In this document: positions 1-8,416 of the stretch, piece by piece | Layout: every line of letters starts with the position of its first letter | Numbering within the stretch: position 1 is the stretch's first letter | Source of the DNA: Pseudomonas sp. BBP2017 | GTDB taxonomy: Bacteria; Pseudomonadota; Gammaproteobacteria; Pseudomonadales; Pseudomonadaceae | Length of the DNA stretch: 64,000 nt | Assembly: GCF_003024385.1 (NCBI RefSeq) | Contig: NZ_PVZN01000003.1 | Coordinates: 248,001 to 312,000 of the forward strand | Direction of reading: 5' to 3' | Notes under the pieces: model-generated | The model's input: the letters and a program-made list of their open reading frames with translations, nothing else | The model's database searches: none | What the model was told of the DNA's origin: nothing | Position numbers and translations under genes: made by a program

Positions 1-252
1 GGTGTAGAAACCCACCCAGGGCTGCAGCAGCGAAGCGGTGATCTGGAAGGTCAGGGTAATCATCCCCACCTGGGCAAAACTCAACCCATAGTTGGCCTTG
101 AGCATGGGATAGATCGACGGCAGCACCGCCTGGATCAGGTCGTTGATCAGGTGCGCCAGGGCGCAAGCGGCGATGATCCGCATGACCAGCGGGCTGCTCT
201 GGGCAGTCGTGGCGCTAGCGGGCGAAATGGACGAGGCACTGCTTACAGCCAT
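1..252 (-). CDS. MFS transporter, fosmidomycin-resistance (Fsr) type, N-terminal part
   Basis: Only the first 84 codons are in the window; the gene runs off the left edge. The visible part has a short Ser/Ala-rich N-terminus, then a helix with the motif AHLINDLIQAVLPSIYP and a second segment containing GLSFAQVGMITL and QPWVG. This arrangement is typical of the Fsr branch of the major facilitator superfamily, inner-membrane proton-driven drug exporters. The start is taken at the ATG at 252; an in-frame ATG at 267 would add five residues. The substrate cannot be told from this fragment. Confidence 0.82.
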   Translation of the reverse strand, partial: MAVSSASSISPASATTAQSSPLVMRIIAACALAHLINDLIQAVLPSIYPMLKANYGLSFAQVGMITLTFQITASLLQPWVGFYT

Positions 253-493
253 GACAAGGTCTTCCATCCGGTGATCGGGATCCAATTATCCAGAGTTCGT
301 TAGCAAGCGCACTATTCTTTTCGACGAGCGTGATTCCGACATTTCTACTAATGATTCTCAATAGCTATTGCAGCTTGTGCGTTTCCCAGCCCTTGCTTCC
401 CGCTCAGGGCATCGCACTTGCCATGAACTCACCCCCCCCTCAGTACTACCGACCGGGCCTGGCAACCGGGTACACAAAGCGCAACGACGCGAG

Positions 494-619
494 GCCGGCC
501 GAGCCCTGGTCAGTGATAACTTCAACCTCGATCAGGCCGCCGATGCCTTCGATACCCTGGCCGTTACTCAGCAGTTACGCACCCACAACCTTGCTGGGCA
601 AGTGATCATCGTCCGCTGA
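494..619 (+). pseudogene. 3' remnant of a zinc-type alcohol/polyol dehydrogenase gene
   Basis: The last 41 codons of an open frame read like the C-terminus of a medium-chain Zn-dependent dehydrogenase. They contain SDNFNLDQAADAFDTL, matching the family's conserved F-leeA-eAFe motif near the end, then GQVIIV, matching its final beta strand, then a stop. Upstream of codon 494 the frame no longer resembles the family, and no Rossmann fold or zinc-site motif is present nearby. The most likely reading is the leftover tail of a gene lost by deletion. Chance resemblance is possible because the match is short. Confidence 0.45.
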
Positions 620-711
620 TTAGCACCGTTGCCGCACCCTACAGGTAGCGCATCAAAGCTACCCGCTCGCCAAGCAGTTGATCGCACGATGAATTTTTTT
701 AAAAAAGAGTG

Positions 712-740
712 TTGACAGGTATCCGTTTAAAGCGAATAAT
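712..740 (+). promoter_or_regulatory. Promoter of the tRNA-Met gene
   Basis: A perfect -35 box TTGACA (712-717) is followed by a 17-base spacer and a -10 box AATAAT (735-740). Transcription would start about five bases before the mature tRNA end at 752. This is a near-consensus sigma-70 promoter, as expected for a tRNA gene. Confidence 0.85.
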
Positions 741-751
741 GCGCGCCACTT

Positions 752-828
752 GGCTACATAGCTCAGTTGGTTAGAGCATAGCATTCATAATGCTGGGGTC
801 CGGGGTTCAAGTCCCTGTGTAGCCACCA
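752..828 (+). tRNA. tRNA-Met (CAT), elongator
   Basis: A 77-base cloverleaf: the acceptor arms GGCTACA and TGTAGCC pair, the D arm contains AGCTCAGTTGGTTAGAGC, the anticodon loop is TTCATAA with anticodon CAT, the T arm carries GGTTCAAGTCC, and the CCA end is encoded. The acceptor stem resembles the elongator tRNA-Met rather than the lysidine-modified tRNA-Ile or the initiator. It stands alone between a strong promoter and a terminator. Confidence 0.95.
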
Positions 829-840
829 AGTACCGAAAAA

Positions 841-870
841 GGGCTTACCGCAAGGTAGGCCCTTTTTTTT
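841..870 (+). terminator. Rho-independent terminator of tRNA-Met
   Basis: GGGCTTACC pairs with GGTAGGCCC across a GCAA tetraloop (841-862), and eight T follow. It begins about 12 bases after the tRNA. Confidence 0.9.
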
Positions 871-1076
871 ACCTTGTGCACTCCCCTAGTGAGGGCAAGC
901 CCCCCCACCAAGCACTGTCCCCATCCGTCATCAGAACAAACACTTGCTACTGAGCATGAAGCTGCGCAGCTCCCCCATATGAGCCACTGTAGACGTTGTC
1001 ATCCAGCGAGCTAGTGTGATGCAGGACGCATCCTGAAATGCTTCCGGGCTCCTGAAATCTCTCACATGCTTGACGT

Positions 1077-2030
1077 TCAAGGCTGCTCAAGCGAGACCCG
1101 GGTCACCCAAGGCGAGTAGTGCTCGATCTTGATCGGCAAACTGCGCGCCAGGACGCGCAATGCCCGCTGACTGTCGTCGGCGGGCAGCACCCCGGTGACC
1201 CGCAGTAGCTGCAAGGCCCTGGCGTCAAACAACAAGTAACCATGATGATTGCGCGCCAGTTGCTCAAGCACCTGGTCCAGGGATTGGTCACGCACCAGCA
1301 ACTGATGCCGCTCCCAGGCCTGTTCCAACTCGGCCGCATCGATACGCTGTGCGACACCGGGCCCTGCCGCATCGAAGCGTAGCGCCTGCCCGGCCTCAAC
1401 CATCACGCGCTTGCCAGCACTGTCGACTTCGGCAGTTGATTCAATCACCGCCACATGGCTGGCATCGGGCAACTGCTCTACGAAAAAACGGCCACTGTGC
1501 GCATGGACACTGCCGTACCCGGTCAAGACCCGAAAAGGCCGTGTCGCATCCTTAGCCACCTCTAAGCGAATTTCCCCTTGCACCAGGCGCACCGTACGCC
1601 CCTGTCCATCGAACTGCAGATCCACGGCCGAGCTGCCATCAAGACTGATGCGGCTGCCATCATCCAGCGGCAGGGTGCTGCGCTGAGCACTGCTGGTATG
1701 AATATCGGCCAACAGGTAGGACGGTGGAAACTGCTGCAGCGCCACCCCTAACGGCAACAGCAACAACGCTACCAGCGCCAGCGCCTTGATTGGCTGACGC
1801 CGCACACGTCGCCGGGCCATCTGGTCGAGGACCGCCTGCGCAGGCTCATCGGGTACATCGCGCAGCGCGGTCAGGCTGGACTGCAAACGCTCAATAGCCT
1901 TCATGTGTTCCGGATCAGCTGCAAGCCAGACCCGAAAGGCATTGCGCTCAGCTGCACCGACGTCGCCCTCCAGACGCACCAGCCATTCGGCTGCCTCTTG
2001 CAGCGCTTGCGCAGACGATGATTTGTTCAT
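1077..2030 (-). CDS. FecR-family anti-sigma/sigma regulator without adjacent sigma gene
   Basis: 317 residues with the FecR layout: a cytoplasmic N-terminal domain (EAAEWLVRLEGD, then AFRVWLAADPEH), one membrane helix near residues 83-100 (ALALVALLLLPLGVAL), a periplasmic FecR domain (LPLDDGSRISLDGSSAV, then VRLVQGEIRLEV), and a C-terminal secretin/TonB-like short domain. Such proteins relay a signal from a TonB-dependent outer-membrane receptor to an ECF sigma factor, usually in iron uptake. Normally fecI lies immediately upstream and a receptor gene downstream. Here the upstream neighbour is lysE, 20 bases away, and downstream there is only the tRNA. The ATG at 2030 is preferred; a GTG at 2036 is in frame. 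Confidence 0.88.
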   Translation of the reverse strand: MNKSSSAQALQEAAEWLVRLEGDVGAAERNAFRVWLAADPEHMKAIERLQSSLTALRDVPDEPAQAVLDQMARRRVRRQPIKALALVALLLLPLGVALQQFPPSYLLADIHTSSAQRSTLPLDDGSRISLDGSSAVDLQFDGQGRTVRLVQGEIRLEVAKDATRPFRVLTGYGSVHAHSGRFFVEQLPDASHVAVIESTAEVDSAGKRVMVEAGQALRFDAAGPGVAQRIDAAELEQAWERHQLLVRDQSLDQVLEQLARNHHGYLLFDARALQLLRVTGVLPADDSQRALRVLARSLPIKIEHYSPWVTRVSLEQP

Positions 2031-2049
2031 AGGCACGCCATCTTGCCCC

Positions 2050-2667
2050 TCAACGCACGTTAGCCAGTACCACCGCCAGACCCAAACCGATCAGGGCCAC
2101 ACCGATCACCCGATCAACCAGCAACTGCCGATCAAGCATGACCCGACGCAAGGATGTCGAGGAGAAGAACAGCGCGACCAGGCTGAACCACAGCCAGTGG
2201 GCCACAGACATGAACAGACCATAACCAAGACTGGTCGCCAGCGAACTGCCCGGTTGCACCACCTGAGTGTAGGCACTGACCACGAACAGCATGGTCTTGG
2301 GATTGAGGGCATTGGTCAGAAAACCCGAGCGAAAGGCTGCGAACACACCAATCTGGCTGGAAGCAGCGCCGCCTTCGAGAGAAATCCGCGTGCTGTTGGT
2401 CAACGACTTGCACCCCAGGTAGATCAGGTAGCCCGCCCCCAGCACTTTCATTGTGAGAAACAATGACGGGGTCTGGCTGATGATCAGGGCAATGCCAAGC
2501 ACCGTGTACAGCACATGCACCTGTACGCCCAGGGCGATACCCAGCGCAGCGGACAAACCGGCGCGACGGCCAAAGGCATAACTACTGCGGGTGACCATGG
2601 CAAAGTCCGCGCCCGGGCTGATCACTGCCAGGACGGTAAACACGGCAACGGCAATGAGTTCATTCAC
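2050..2667 (-). CDS. LysE/RhtB-family amino-acid exporter
   Basis: 205 residues, the usual length. It begins MNELIAVAVFTVLAVISPGADF, including the SPGPD-like motif at the first helix, and continues with YLIYLGCKSL and FLTNALNPKTMLFVVSAY, both hallmarks of LysE/RhtB translocators. About six membrane helices are expected, in the inner membrane. The family exports amino acids or their derivatives. The divergent LysR gene 123 bases away is its likely regulator. The exported compound cannot be read from the sequence. Confidence 0.92.
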   Translation of the reverse strand: MNELIAVAVFTVLAVISPGADFAMVTRSSYAFGRRAGLSAALGIALGVQVHVLYTVLGIALIISQTPSLFLTMKVLGAGYLIYLGCKSLTNSTRISLEGGAASSQIGVFAAFRSGFLTNALNPKTMLFVVSAYTQVVQPGSSLATSLGYGLFMSVAHWLWFSLVALFFSSTSLRRVMLDRQLLVDRVIGVALIGLGLAVVLANVR

Positions 2668-2790
2668 GAAAAGCTCCTCGATCTGCTAGGAAATTGCACA
2701 GATACGACTGTGCGACGCCATTATCGAAAGCTTCATACACGACAAAAAGCGATTTATAGTGCGGCAAATCCGCTAGTTTTTCTCACAGAT

Positions 2791-3669
2791 ATGAAACTTC
2801 CCGCACTGTCTGCCTTTCGCTATTTCGACGTAGCCGCCCAGACCCAAAGCTTCGTGCGCGCCGCTGAGTTGCTCAACGTCACCCATGGCGCCGTGAGCCG
2901 CCAGGTACGCCTGCTGGAAGACTCTCTGGGCGTGGAATTATTCGAGCGGCGTAATCGCGCGATCTTCCTTACACCCGCCGGCCGCGCCCTGCACGGCACT
3001 ACCTTGTCGGTGTTCGAGCAATTGCAAGGCGCGGTGTATCGCCTGCAACAACAGGCGCGGGAAAACGTTCTGGTGCTGTCATGCGAGCCGACCATCGCGA
3101 TGAAATGGTTGATCCCGAGGCTGCCGGCCTTTCATGCCGCCCATCCCGATATTCACCTGCACCTGGTAGCTGCCGGTGGCCCCATCGACTTTTCCCGCAG
3201 CGGCGTCGACCTGGCCTTGCGCCGCGATGATTTTCGCTGGGACGCCAGCCTGCATGCGTTGAAGATCTGTGACGAATGGATGGGGCCAGTGAGCAGCGCC
3301 CACCTGGCTACAGCGAGCCAGGGCCTGGACGGCCAGCGCTTGCTGCACAGCGCATCACGGCCCAACGCCTGGACCACCTGGCTGCGCCTGACCGGCGAAT
3401 CAGCCCGGGATGCCCAACGCGCCGACTACGAGCATTTCTACCTGTGCATCCAGGCTGCAGTAGCCGGCCTGGGCGTGGCAATGGCTTCATTTCTGATGGT
3501 TCAGGACGAAATCGATAGCGGTCAGTTACACGCGCCGCGCAGCTTCGTCCAGGATCAATCGGCGTACTACTTGCTCTGCCAGCAAACAATGGCCAACGAC
3601 GACAAATGCCGACGCTTCGCCCAGTGGGTCAGTGCGCAGGCGCAAGCCTGCCTCGCTCATTTGCTCTGA
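2791..3669 (+). CDS. LysR-family transcriptional regulator
   Basis: 292 residues. The N-terminal winged helix-turn-helix is clear (SAFRYFDVAAQTQSFVRAAE, then VTHGAVSRQVRLLEDSLG, then LFERRNRAIFLTPAGRAL), and the effector-binding domain follows from about residue 90. The domain contains WTTWL and ends like the GcvA-type LysR branch. The start is the ATG at 2791; the open frame continues upstream to 2515, but that part overlaps the divergent lysE gene and has no LysR homology. It probably regulates lysE. Its 3' end overlaps the convergent peptidase gene by 13 bases. Confidence 0.92.
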   Translation: MKLPALSAFRYFDVAAQTQSFVRAAELLNVTHGAVSRQVRLLEDSLGVELFERRNRAIFLTPAGRALHGTTLSVFEQLQGAVYRLQQQARENVLVLSCEPTIAMKWLIPRLPAFHAAHPDIHLHLVAAGGPIDFSRSGVDLALRRDDFRWDASLHALKICDEWMGPVSSAHLATASQGLDGQRLLHSASRPNAWTTWLRLTGESARDAQRADYEHFYLCIQAAVAGLGVAMASFLMVQDEIDSGQLHAPRSFVQDQSAYYLLCQQTMANDDKCRRFAQWVSAQAQACLAHLL

Positions 3670-4274
3670 GACTTATCGGCCGCAGGCAAGGCGCAGAAAG
3701 ATGAGCTGGCGCTGAAGTCCCCGCCCCAGGTGCGAAAGCCCGCCGTGTCGATATGAATGCGCCCCGACGGATAACGGCCCAGCCCCATGTTCCAGGCCTT
3801 GCCCTGAGTCTGCCAGAACTGGCATAACGGATTGGGATCGGCCCAGGATGGCAACAACACATCCACCGCAAACGCCCGGGTATGCGCGCTGTCTACGGCG
3901 CCGCCAGCACAGCGGTTCAAGCGCGGATCGCGGTAGGCCGAAACCACTTCATAGCGCTGCAATATACCCTGATCACTCAGAGTCTTGAGCAGCTGCAGGG
4001 TCGAGCGCACCGCTGGCCACTGCGCCGCTGGCGCCACCGCAAAGGGCTGCGCAGAACACAGGCGCCAGTCACTGGCCGAACGCAGCAGTTGATAGATCGG
4101 CACCACGCCATACAACCGCGCATCCACCAGCATCTGGCGAAACGCCCGGGTTTCATGGTCGCCAGCCCATTGGGCAAACATGTACAGGTCGCGCTCATCG
4201 GCGTGCGAATGAGCGCTGCACAGTAGCGTCAGTACAAGTCCTGCATGGATAACAGCCCTGCTCCATGATGTCAT
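3657..4274 (-). CDS. Exported M15-type D-Ala-D-Ala carboxypeptidase-like protein
   Basis: 205 residues with a signal peptide (residues 1 to about 25, ending CSAHSHA). The C-terminal half carries the peptidase M15 zinc-site pattern: SAYRDPRLN, then SAHTRAFAVDV giving His and Asp ligands eight residues apart, then RIHIDT with the last His. These enzymes cut D-alanyl or related bonds in peptidoglycan in the periplasm. The start at 4274 is preferred over 4325 because a GGAG-rich ribosome-binding site precedes it and the signal peptide follows directly. The exact bond cleaved is unknown. Confidence 0.82.
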   Translation of the reverse strand: MTSWSRAVIHAGLVLTLLCSAHSHADERDLYMFAQWAGDHETRAFRQMLVDARLYGVVPIYQLLRSASDWRLCSAQPFAVAPAAQWPAVRSTLQLLKTLSDQGILQRYEVVSAYRDPRLNRCAGGAVDSAHTRAFAVDVLLPSWADPNPLCQFWQTQGKAWNMGLGRYPSGRIHIDTAGFRTWGGDFSASSSFCALPAADKSQSK

Positions 4275-4346
4275 CAGCTCCTCTCCTTCCCTTCGCGGGG
4301 AATCAAAGGAGTTAAGCATGAACACCAGTGTTTATCGCGGCGCTGA

Positions 4347-4985
4347 TCAGTCCTGCGGACGCAAGCGGTACTGCGGCGGTAATTGATCCAGGCCACTGAT
4401 GGTCGCGTTCAGGCTCTTCCAGCGACCGTCCTTGATGCCATAGATGCAACCATGGACCGACAAGCTCTGGCCACGGTGCCAGGCATTCTGGACAATGGTG
4501 GTATGACCGACGTTGGCCACCTGCTGGATCACGTTCAACTCGCACAGGCGGTCAACCCGTTCTTCTTCGGTCGCGAATTTCGCCAGCTCCACCCGGTTCT
4601 CGTAGTACAGGTCGCGGATCGAACGCAGCCAGCCGTCGATCAGGCCCAACTGGCGGTCCTGCATCGAAGCGCGGACACCACCACAACCGTAATGCCCGGT
4701 CACCAGAATGTGCTTCACCTTGAGCACATCCACTGCGTACTGAATCACCGACAGGCAGTTCAAGTCAGTGTGCAGCACCACGTTAGCGACATTACGGTGC
4801 ACGAACAGATCGCCCGGCAGCATGCCGACGATCTCGTTGGCCGGCACCCGTGCGTCGGAACAACCGATCCAGAGGAATTCAGGGGTCTGCTGGCGGGCGA
4901 GCTTGGCGAAAAAATCCGGATCTTCCTGTTTGATCGCATCGGCCCAGCGCGCGTTGTTATCAATCAGTTCTTGTAGATCGTGCAT
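4347..4985 (-). CDS. can: Beta-class carbonic anhydrase
   Basis: 212 residues. It interconverts CO2 and bicarbonate in the cytoplasm. The zinc site is complete: Cys42, the Asp44/Arg46 dyad (GCSDARVPAN), His98 and Cys101 (GHYGCGG). FVHRNVANVV is also conserved. Length and sequence fit the E. coli Can type, which supplies bicarbonate for growth in air. It lies 47 bases downstream of rimI in the same direction and may share its transcript. Confidence 0.96.
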   Translation of the reverse strand: MHDLQELIDNNARWADAIKQEDPDFFAKLARQQTPEFLWIGCSDARVPANEIVGMLPGDLFVHRNVANVVLHTDLNCLSVIQYAVDVLKVKHILVTGHYGCGGVRASMQDRQLGLIDGWLRSIRDLYYENRVELAKFATEEERVDRLCELNVIQQVANVGHTTIVQNAWHRGQSLSVHGCIYGIKDGRWKSLNATISGLDQLPPQYRLRPQD

Positions 4986-5032
4986 GTTCGCTTCTCATCT
5001 GTTGGATGTTGCCGGGCTACAGTGACGCTCGA

Positions 5033-5485
5033 TCATTCGATCAGGGTACAGGCCATGACCAAAGCATCTTCGCGACCGCCGGCAACCGGGTAGTAGTCGC
5101 GGCGCCGCCCGATTTCATTGAAGCCATAGCGCTCGTACAAACGATACGCCGACTGATTGCTGGCGCGCACTTCAAGGAAGCACTCACGGCCGTTCAGCTC
5201 ATAGGCGCGCTTCATCAGCTCTTCCAGCAGTCGCAGGCCAAGGCCACGGCCCTGGCTTTCCGGCTTGACGGTGATATTGAGCAAGTGCGCTTCGTCAATG
5301 ATCACGTTGATCACGCCGTGGCCCACCTGCTGCTCGCCTTCGAACATCAGCCAGATTTCATAGGATTTTAGCCCGTCGAGGAAAATCCCCCGGGTCCAGG
5401 GGTGGCTGAAGGCGGCGTATTCGATCTTCAGTACGGCTTCCAGATCCGCCTCGGTCATCCGGCGGAAACTGATCGTGTCACTCAT
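5033..5485 (-). CDS. rimI: Ribosomal protein S18 alanine N-acetyltransferase RimI
   Basis: 150 residues, a GNAT fold with the acetyl-CoA loop PESQGRGLGLRLLEEL (QGRGLG) and the C-terminal SNQSAYRLYERYGF motif specific to RimI. It acetylates the N-terminal alanine of ribosomal protein S18. Its start overlaps the end of the upstream holD-like gene by eight bases, so the two are translationally coupled; E. coli has the same holD-rimI pair. Confidence 0.94.
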   Translation of the reverse strand: MSDTISFRRMTEADLEAVLKIEYAAFSHPWTRGIFLDGLKSYEIWLMFEGEQQVGHGVINVIIDEAHLLNITVKPESQGRGLGLRLLEELMKRAYELNGRECFLEVRASNQSAYRLYERYGFNEIGRRRDYYPVAGGREDALVMACTLIE

Positions 5486-6269
5486 TGCTTGGTTTCCAGC
5501 GCGCCATCAGCCGGCGCATGGCTTGCCAGACGTCCGCTTTGCGCTGCGGCTCGTCCATCAACAGTTCAAGGCCAGGCAAGGCCCAGGCAGTGCCCAGCCC
5601 CTCGACCGGCAACTCGCGGTAATAAGCCTCGGCATCCGCCTCACCGGCAAAACGCACGGCGGGCAGGCCAATCAGCCATAAACAGACACAGGGGGCTTCT
5701 TCAAGCCGCGCCTGAATGAAGCCCTGGACAAAATCGGTTGCCGCCTGCGGCCCCTGGTCGAGGTTGCCGCGCACCAGCAACGGCCAACGCACCGGTTCGC
5801 CAACGATCTGCGGGCTGTCGGGCAGACCGGCGGCGCGCAGCATGTCCTTGAGCAACAGGTAAGAGGGGTCGCGGCTCTGAAACGGCTGGCCAGTAGCCAA
5901 CTCCACCAACAGCAGGCAACTGCCGGCACGCAGCAGTTGCAGCGCGAAGCGCGGCGGCGGTACCGGTAGCGGCTTGGCCACTACCAGGGCCGCTTCAGCC
6001 TCTTCCATTGGCTTGCTGGCGGCCTTGGGCGTACTGCCAGGACGCGGGATCTCGATCTTCGGTCGCTCGCCACTGCGCGCCACCGGCGCATTGACCGCGG
6101 CCCTCACCGGCTCCACCTGCGGCGCATCGAACTCGGGCAGCACTTCAGGCGCCAGCGGCAGCAACAGCTCCGGGCGCGACGGGGCGGCGAACGGCAGTTC
6201 GGTACGCGGCAGCCAGTGCACCACTTGCATGGCGTTGAGGTAAGCGCGGCGGCGGGACTCGATTAACAA
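5478..6269 (-). CDS. holD: HolD-like protein, probable DNA polymerase III psi subunit
   Basis: 263 residues. The N-terminus (SRRRAYLNAMQVVHWLPR) resembles the start of E. coli HolD, the clamp-loader psi subunit that binds chi and SSB, and the gene is coupled to rimI as in E. coli. A Pro/Ala-rich linker (about residues 45-105) separates this from a C-terminal domain with LLLVELATGQPFQSRDPS and LPGLELLMDEPQRKADVW. It is much longer than E. coli HolD, as is usual in Pseudomonas. The start is uncertain: TTG at 6269 keeps the conserved arginines, while the first in-frame ATG is at 6230. Confidence 0.7.
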   Translation of the reverse strand: MLIESRRRAYLNAMQVVHWLPRTELPFAAPSRPELLLPLAPEVLPEFDAPQVEPVRAAVNAPVARSGERPKIEIPRPGSTPKAASKPMEEAEAALVVAKPLPVPPPRFALQLLRAGSCLLLVELATGQPFQSRDPSYLLLKDMLRAAGLPDSPQIVGEPVRWPLLVRGNLDQGPQAATDFVQGFIQARLEEAPCVCLWLIGLPAVRFAGEADAEAYYRELPVEGLGTAWALPGLELLMDEPQRKADVWQAMRRLMARWKPSNE

Positions 6270-6284
6270 GAAGGATCGGCCATC

Positions 6285-6293
6285 TGTGGATAA
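6285..6293 (-). promoter_or_regulatory. Perfect DnaA box upstream of the holD-like gene
   Basis: TGTGGATAA on the plus strand is TTATCCACA on the minus strand, an exact match to the strong DnaA 9-mer. It sits 16 bases before the holD-like start, in the gap shared with divergent mksF. Whether DnaA binds here in vivo is inference. Confidence 0.5.
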
Positions 6294-6447
6294 GTCAGGG
6301 CCGATATTCTAGCGTTGTTCGCCGCTCGGCGCCGCTGTTGATCGGCAGAAAACCACCCGACAGCAGCTTCAAGCGATCAGGGGTGAATCGACAGGCGCCT
6401 GATGCAGTACAATCGGCGCTTTTATTTGGCAACGAGTCGACCCGCCA

Positions 6448-7725
6448 ATGATCGAACCCAAGCGCGTCCTGCGCGCCCTAGCCGAACACTGGGCCTTGCT
6501 TGAGCCGTTGTGCGAACGCTTCGACGGGGGCACCCTGAGCCTCGGCGAGCTGCGCCAGCAATTGGCCAACCAGCAGTTGGAGAGCACGCCCCAGGACATC
6601 ACCAGCCTGCTCGATGTCTGGATCCGCCTGGATATCCTCGTGCCGGTGGCGAAAAGCCCCAACCGTTTCGAGCTCAACGCACAGATCCACGACTTCCTCG
6701 CCTACCTGCGCCGCGAACACCGCCTGGGCCTGTGCCTGGAGATCGAGGCCTACCTGCGCCACCTCGAGCGTCTGGCCGGGCATATCCAGGACGCCTTCGA
6801 GATTCGTGATGGCAATGACCTAGCGCGCCAGCTGCGCCTGCTCGACATGCGCGTACGCGATGTCCTGAAAAAACTCGACAACGACGAGCAGGCCCTGGTC
6901 GCTGTGGCCGAACGGGCCAAGACCAGCGACCGCCAGATTCCGCTGCGCCAGCGTTATGCCGAGGTCCTGGCGACCTGGGATGAGTACGTCGAGCCGATGA
7001 TCCAGCTGGTCAACGCCGATGGCGCCTTCGAACAGGGCGTACGCAAGGTCGAGACCGTGCTGCTGCGTCTGCTCGGCGAGCAGGCCCGGCTCGGCCACCT
7101 GGTCGATGACGACATGCTACTGCGCACCCACGCGCGCATCCTCGAAATGCAGACCAGCGCCCAGCTGACCCTGCGTCATGCCCGTGAACTGCTGCTGCCG
7201 CTGCGCGAAGAGGCCCGCCGCCACAACGCCGTGACCCGTGGCGCCGCCCTGGCCCTCTCGGTGATTCGCCGCAAGGGCCTGGATGCTGTGCCCCAGGCCG
7301 CCATGCCGATGTTCACCCGGCCGCAGAGCACCTTCCTCGGCAGTGCCAGCCAGGTTGAGGCCTACGTGTATGCCCTGGCCCGCTTCGAACCCAAACCGGC
7401 CAAGTTCCCCAAGGCGCACAAGAGCCACAAAGGCGAGGCCCCGCGTGCACCGCGTACGGTCAAGGAAATGCTCGAGCGCTGCGAAGGCGCCCTGCCCCTG
7501 CCGGACCTGATGGTCTGGCTGCTGGAGCAGGAGCCCGAAGGCGCCACCGACGAACTGCTGTACTGGTTCTCGCGCCTGTCGCGGGAAAAACGCTTTACCC
7601 GCGAGCGCCTCGAACGCCGCGAATACATCACCCGCGAACACCTGGTCAGCCTGCGCTCCTTCGCCCTGACATCGAGCCGCGAACCATCGCCTGAGCCTAC
7701 TGCGAGCCCTGCCCATGCATCTTGA
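6448..7725 (+). CDS. mksF: MksF, kleisin-like subunit of the MksBEF condensin
   Basis: 425 residues. It is recognised by its place as the first gene of a three-gene SMC operon and by its helical sequence (ALAEHWALLEPLCERFDGG, VYALARFEPKPAKFPK). MksF bridges the two heads of the MksB dimer, as MukF does for MukB, and organises the chromosome. By the alternative Wadjet nomenclature it is JetA. It overlaps mksE by 11 bases, so translation is coupled. A TACAAT box at 6408-6413 may be its -10 element. Confidence 0.88.
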   Translation: MIEPKRVLRALAEHWALLEPLCERFDGGTLSLGELRQQLANQQLESTPQDITSLLDVWIRLDILVPVAKSPNRFELNAQIHDFLAYLRREHRLGLCLEIEAYLRHLERLAGHIQDAFEIRDGNDLARQLRLLDMRVRDVLKKLDNDEQALVAVAERAKTSDRQIPLRQRYAEVLATWDEYVEPMIQLVNADGAFEQGVRKVETVLLRLLGEQARLGHLVDDDMLLRTHARILEMQTSAQLTLRHARELLLPLREEARRHNAVTRGAALALSVIRRKGLDAVPQAAMPMFTRPQSTFLGSASQVEAYVYALARFEPKPAKFPKAHKSHKGEAPRAPRTVKEMLERCEGALPLPDLMVWLLEQEPEGATDELLYWFSRLSREKRFTRERLERREYITREHLVSLRSFALTSSREPSPEPTASPAHAS

Positions 7726-8416
7726 TCTTTCCGAACTGTCCCAGCTCGCGCCGATCTTCCGCGAGCTGTTCAAGGGCTTTCATATCAGCCGCCGCGACCC
7801 AGAGCTGTACGCCCACCTGTCAAATTTCCAGGACCAGTACCGCGGCCTGTTCAAGGCTCTGGGCTTTGAACTGGTGTGCGACACCCGTGGCTTCTACTAT
7901 TTCGTCCCGGAGCTGGCCGCCGCGCAGGTCAACAAGACCGCCCAGCGCCTGTCGTTGTTCACCTTCATCCTGGTTGAACACCTGGCCGACCAGGGCCGCG
8001 ACCCGATGTCGGTCCTCGATGGCGGCAGCCTCGGCCGCGATGAGCTGCCATCGATGCTGGAGAAATACCGCGACCTGTTCATTCAGGCCGAAGTGCAGAC
8101 CCCGGACGAGCTGGAAGAGAAGATCATGCGCCGCATGACTCAGCTCGGCTTTGCTCACGAAGAAAACGGTATTTACCGCTTCCTGCCGCCGATGCACCGC
8201 TTCCTCGACGTCTGCCTGTCGGTCCAGCAGGACCGTGACCTGGCCGCCAGCCTGCACAGCGCCCTGCCGCTGCCAACGCCGGTATTGGTCGAGGAAGAGA
8301 ATCCCGAAGAGCTGAACCGCACCGACGACCCGCTCGACCTCAGCCCGTTCGAAGAAAGCGAAGAAGACGCCTTGGCCCGAGCCATCGCCGAAGAGCAACA
8401 GGAGATTGATGCATGA
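7715..8416 (+). CDS. mksE: MksE subunit of the MksBEF condensin
   Basis: 233 residues. MksE, like MukE, binds the kleisin MksF and regulates the SMC ATPase. The sequence has winged-helix features (GFELVCDTRGFYYFVPE, then RMTQLGFAHEENGIYRFLPP) and an acidic C-terminal tail (SPFEESEEDALARAIAEEQQ). It overlaps mksF by 11 bases and mksB by 4 (ATGA), which points to one tightly translated unit. Confidence 0.88.
   Translation: MHLDLSELSQLAPIFRELFKGFHISRRDPELYAHLSNFQDQYRGLFKALGFELVCDTRGFYYFVPELAAAQVNKTAQRLSLFTFILVEHLADQGRDPMSVLDGGSLGRDELPSMLEKYRDLFIQAEVQTPDELEEKIMRRMTQLGFAHEENGIYRFLPPMHRFLDVCLSVQQDRDLAASLHSALPLPTPVLVEEENPEELNRTDDPLDLSPFEESEEDALARAIAEEQQEIDA

Larger units (their letters stand above)
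253..751. other. Gene-poor stretch before the tRNA gene
   Basis: About 500 bases separate the MFS gene from tRNA-Met. The open frames here have no initiation context and no conserved domain as wholes. The only recognisable item is the 3' remnant of a dehydrogenase at 494-619. The last 40 bases hold the tRNA promoter. Nothing else is supported. Confidence 0.6.

Noticed and set aside
330..605. 91-codon open frame before the tRNA gene
   Set aside because: No ribosome-binding site and no conserved features; it overlaps the dehydrogenase remnant in another frame.
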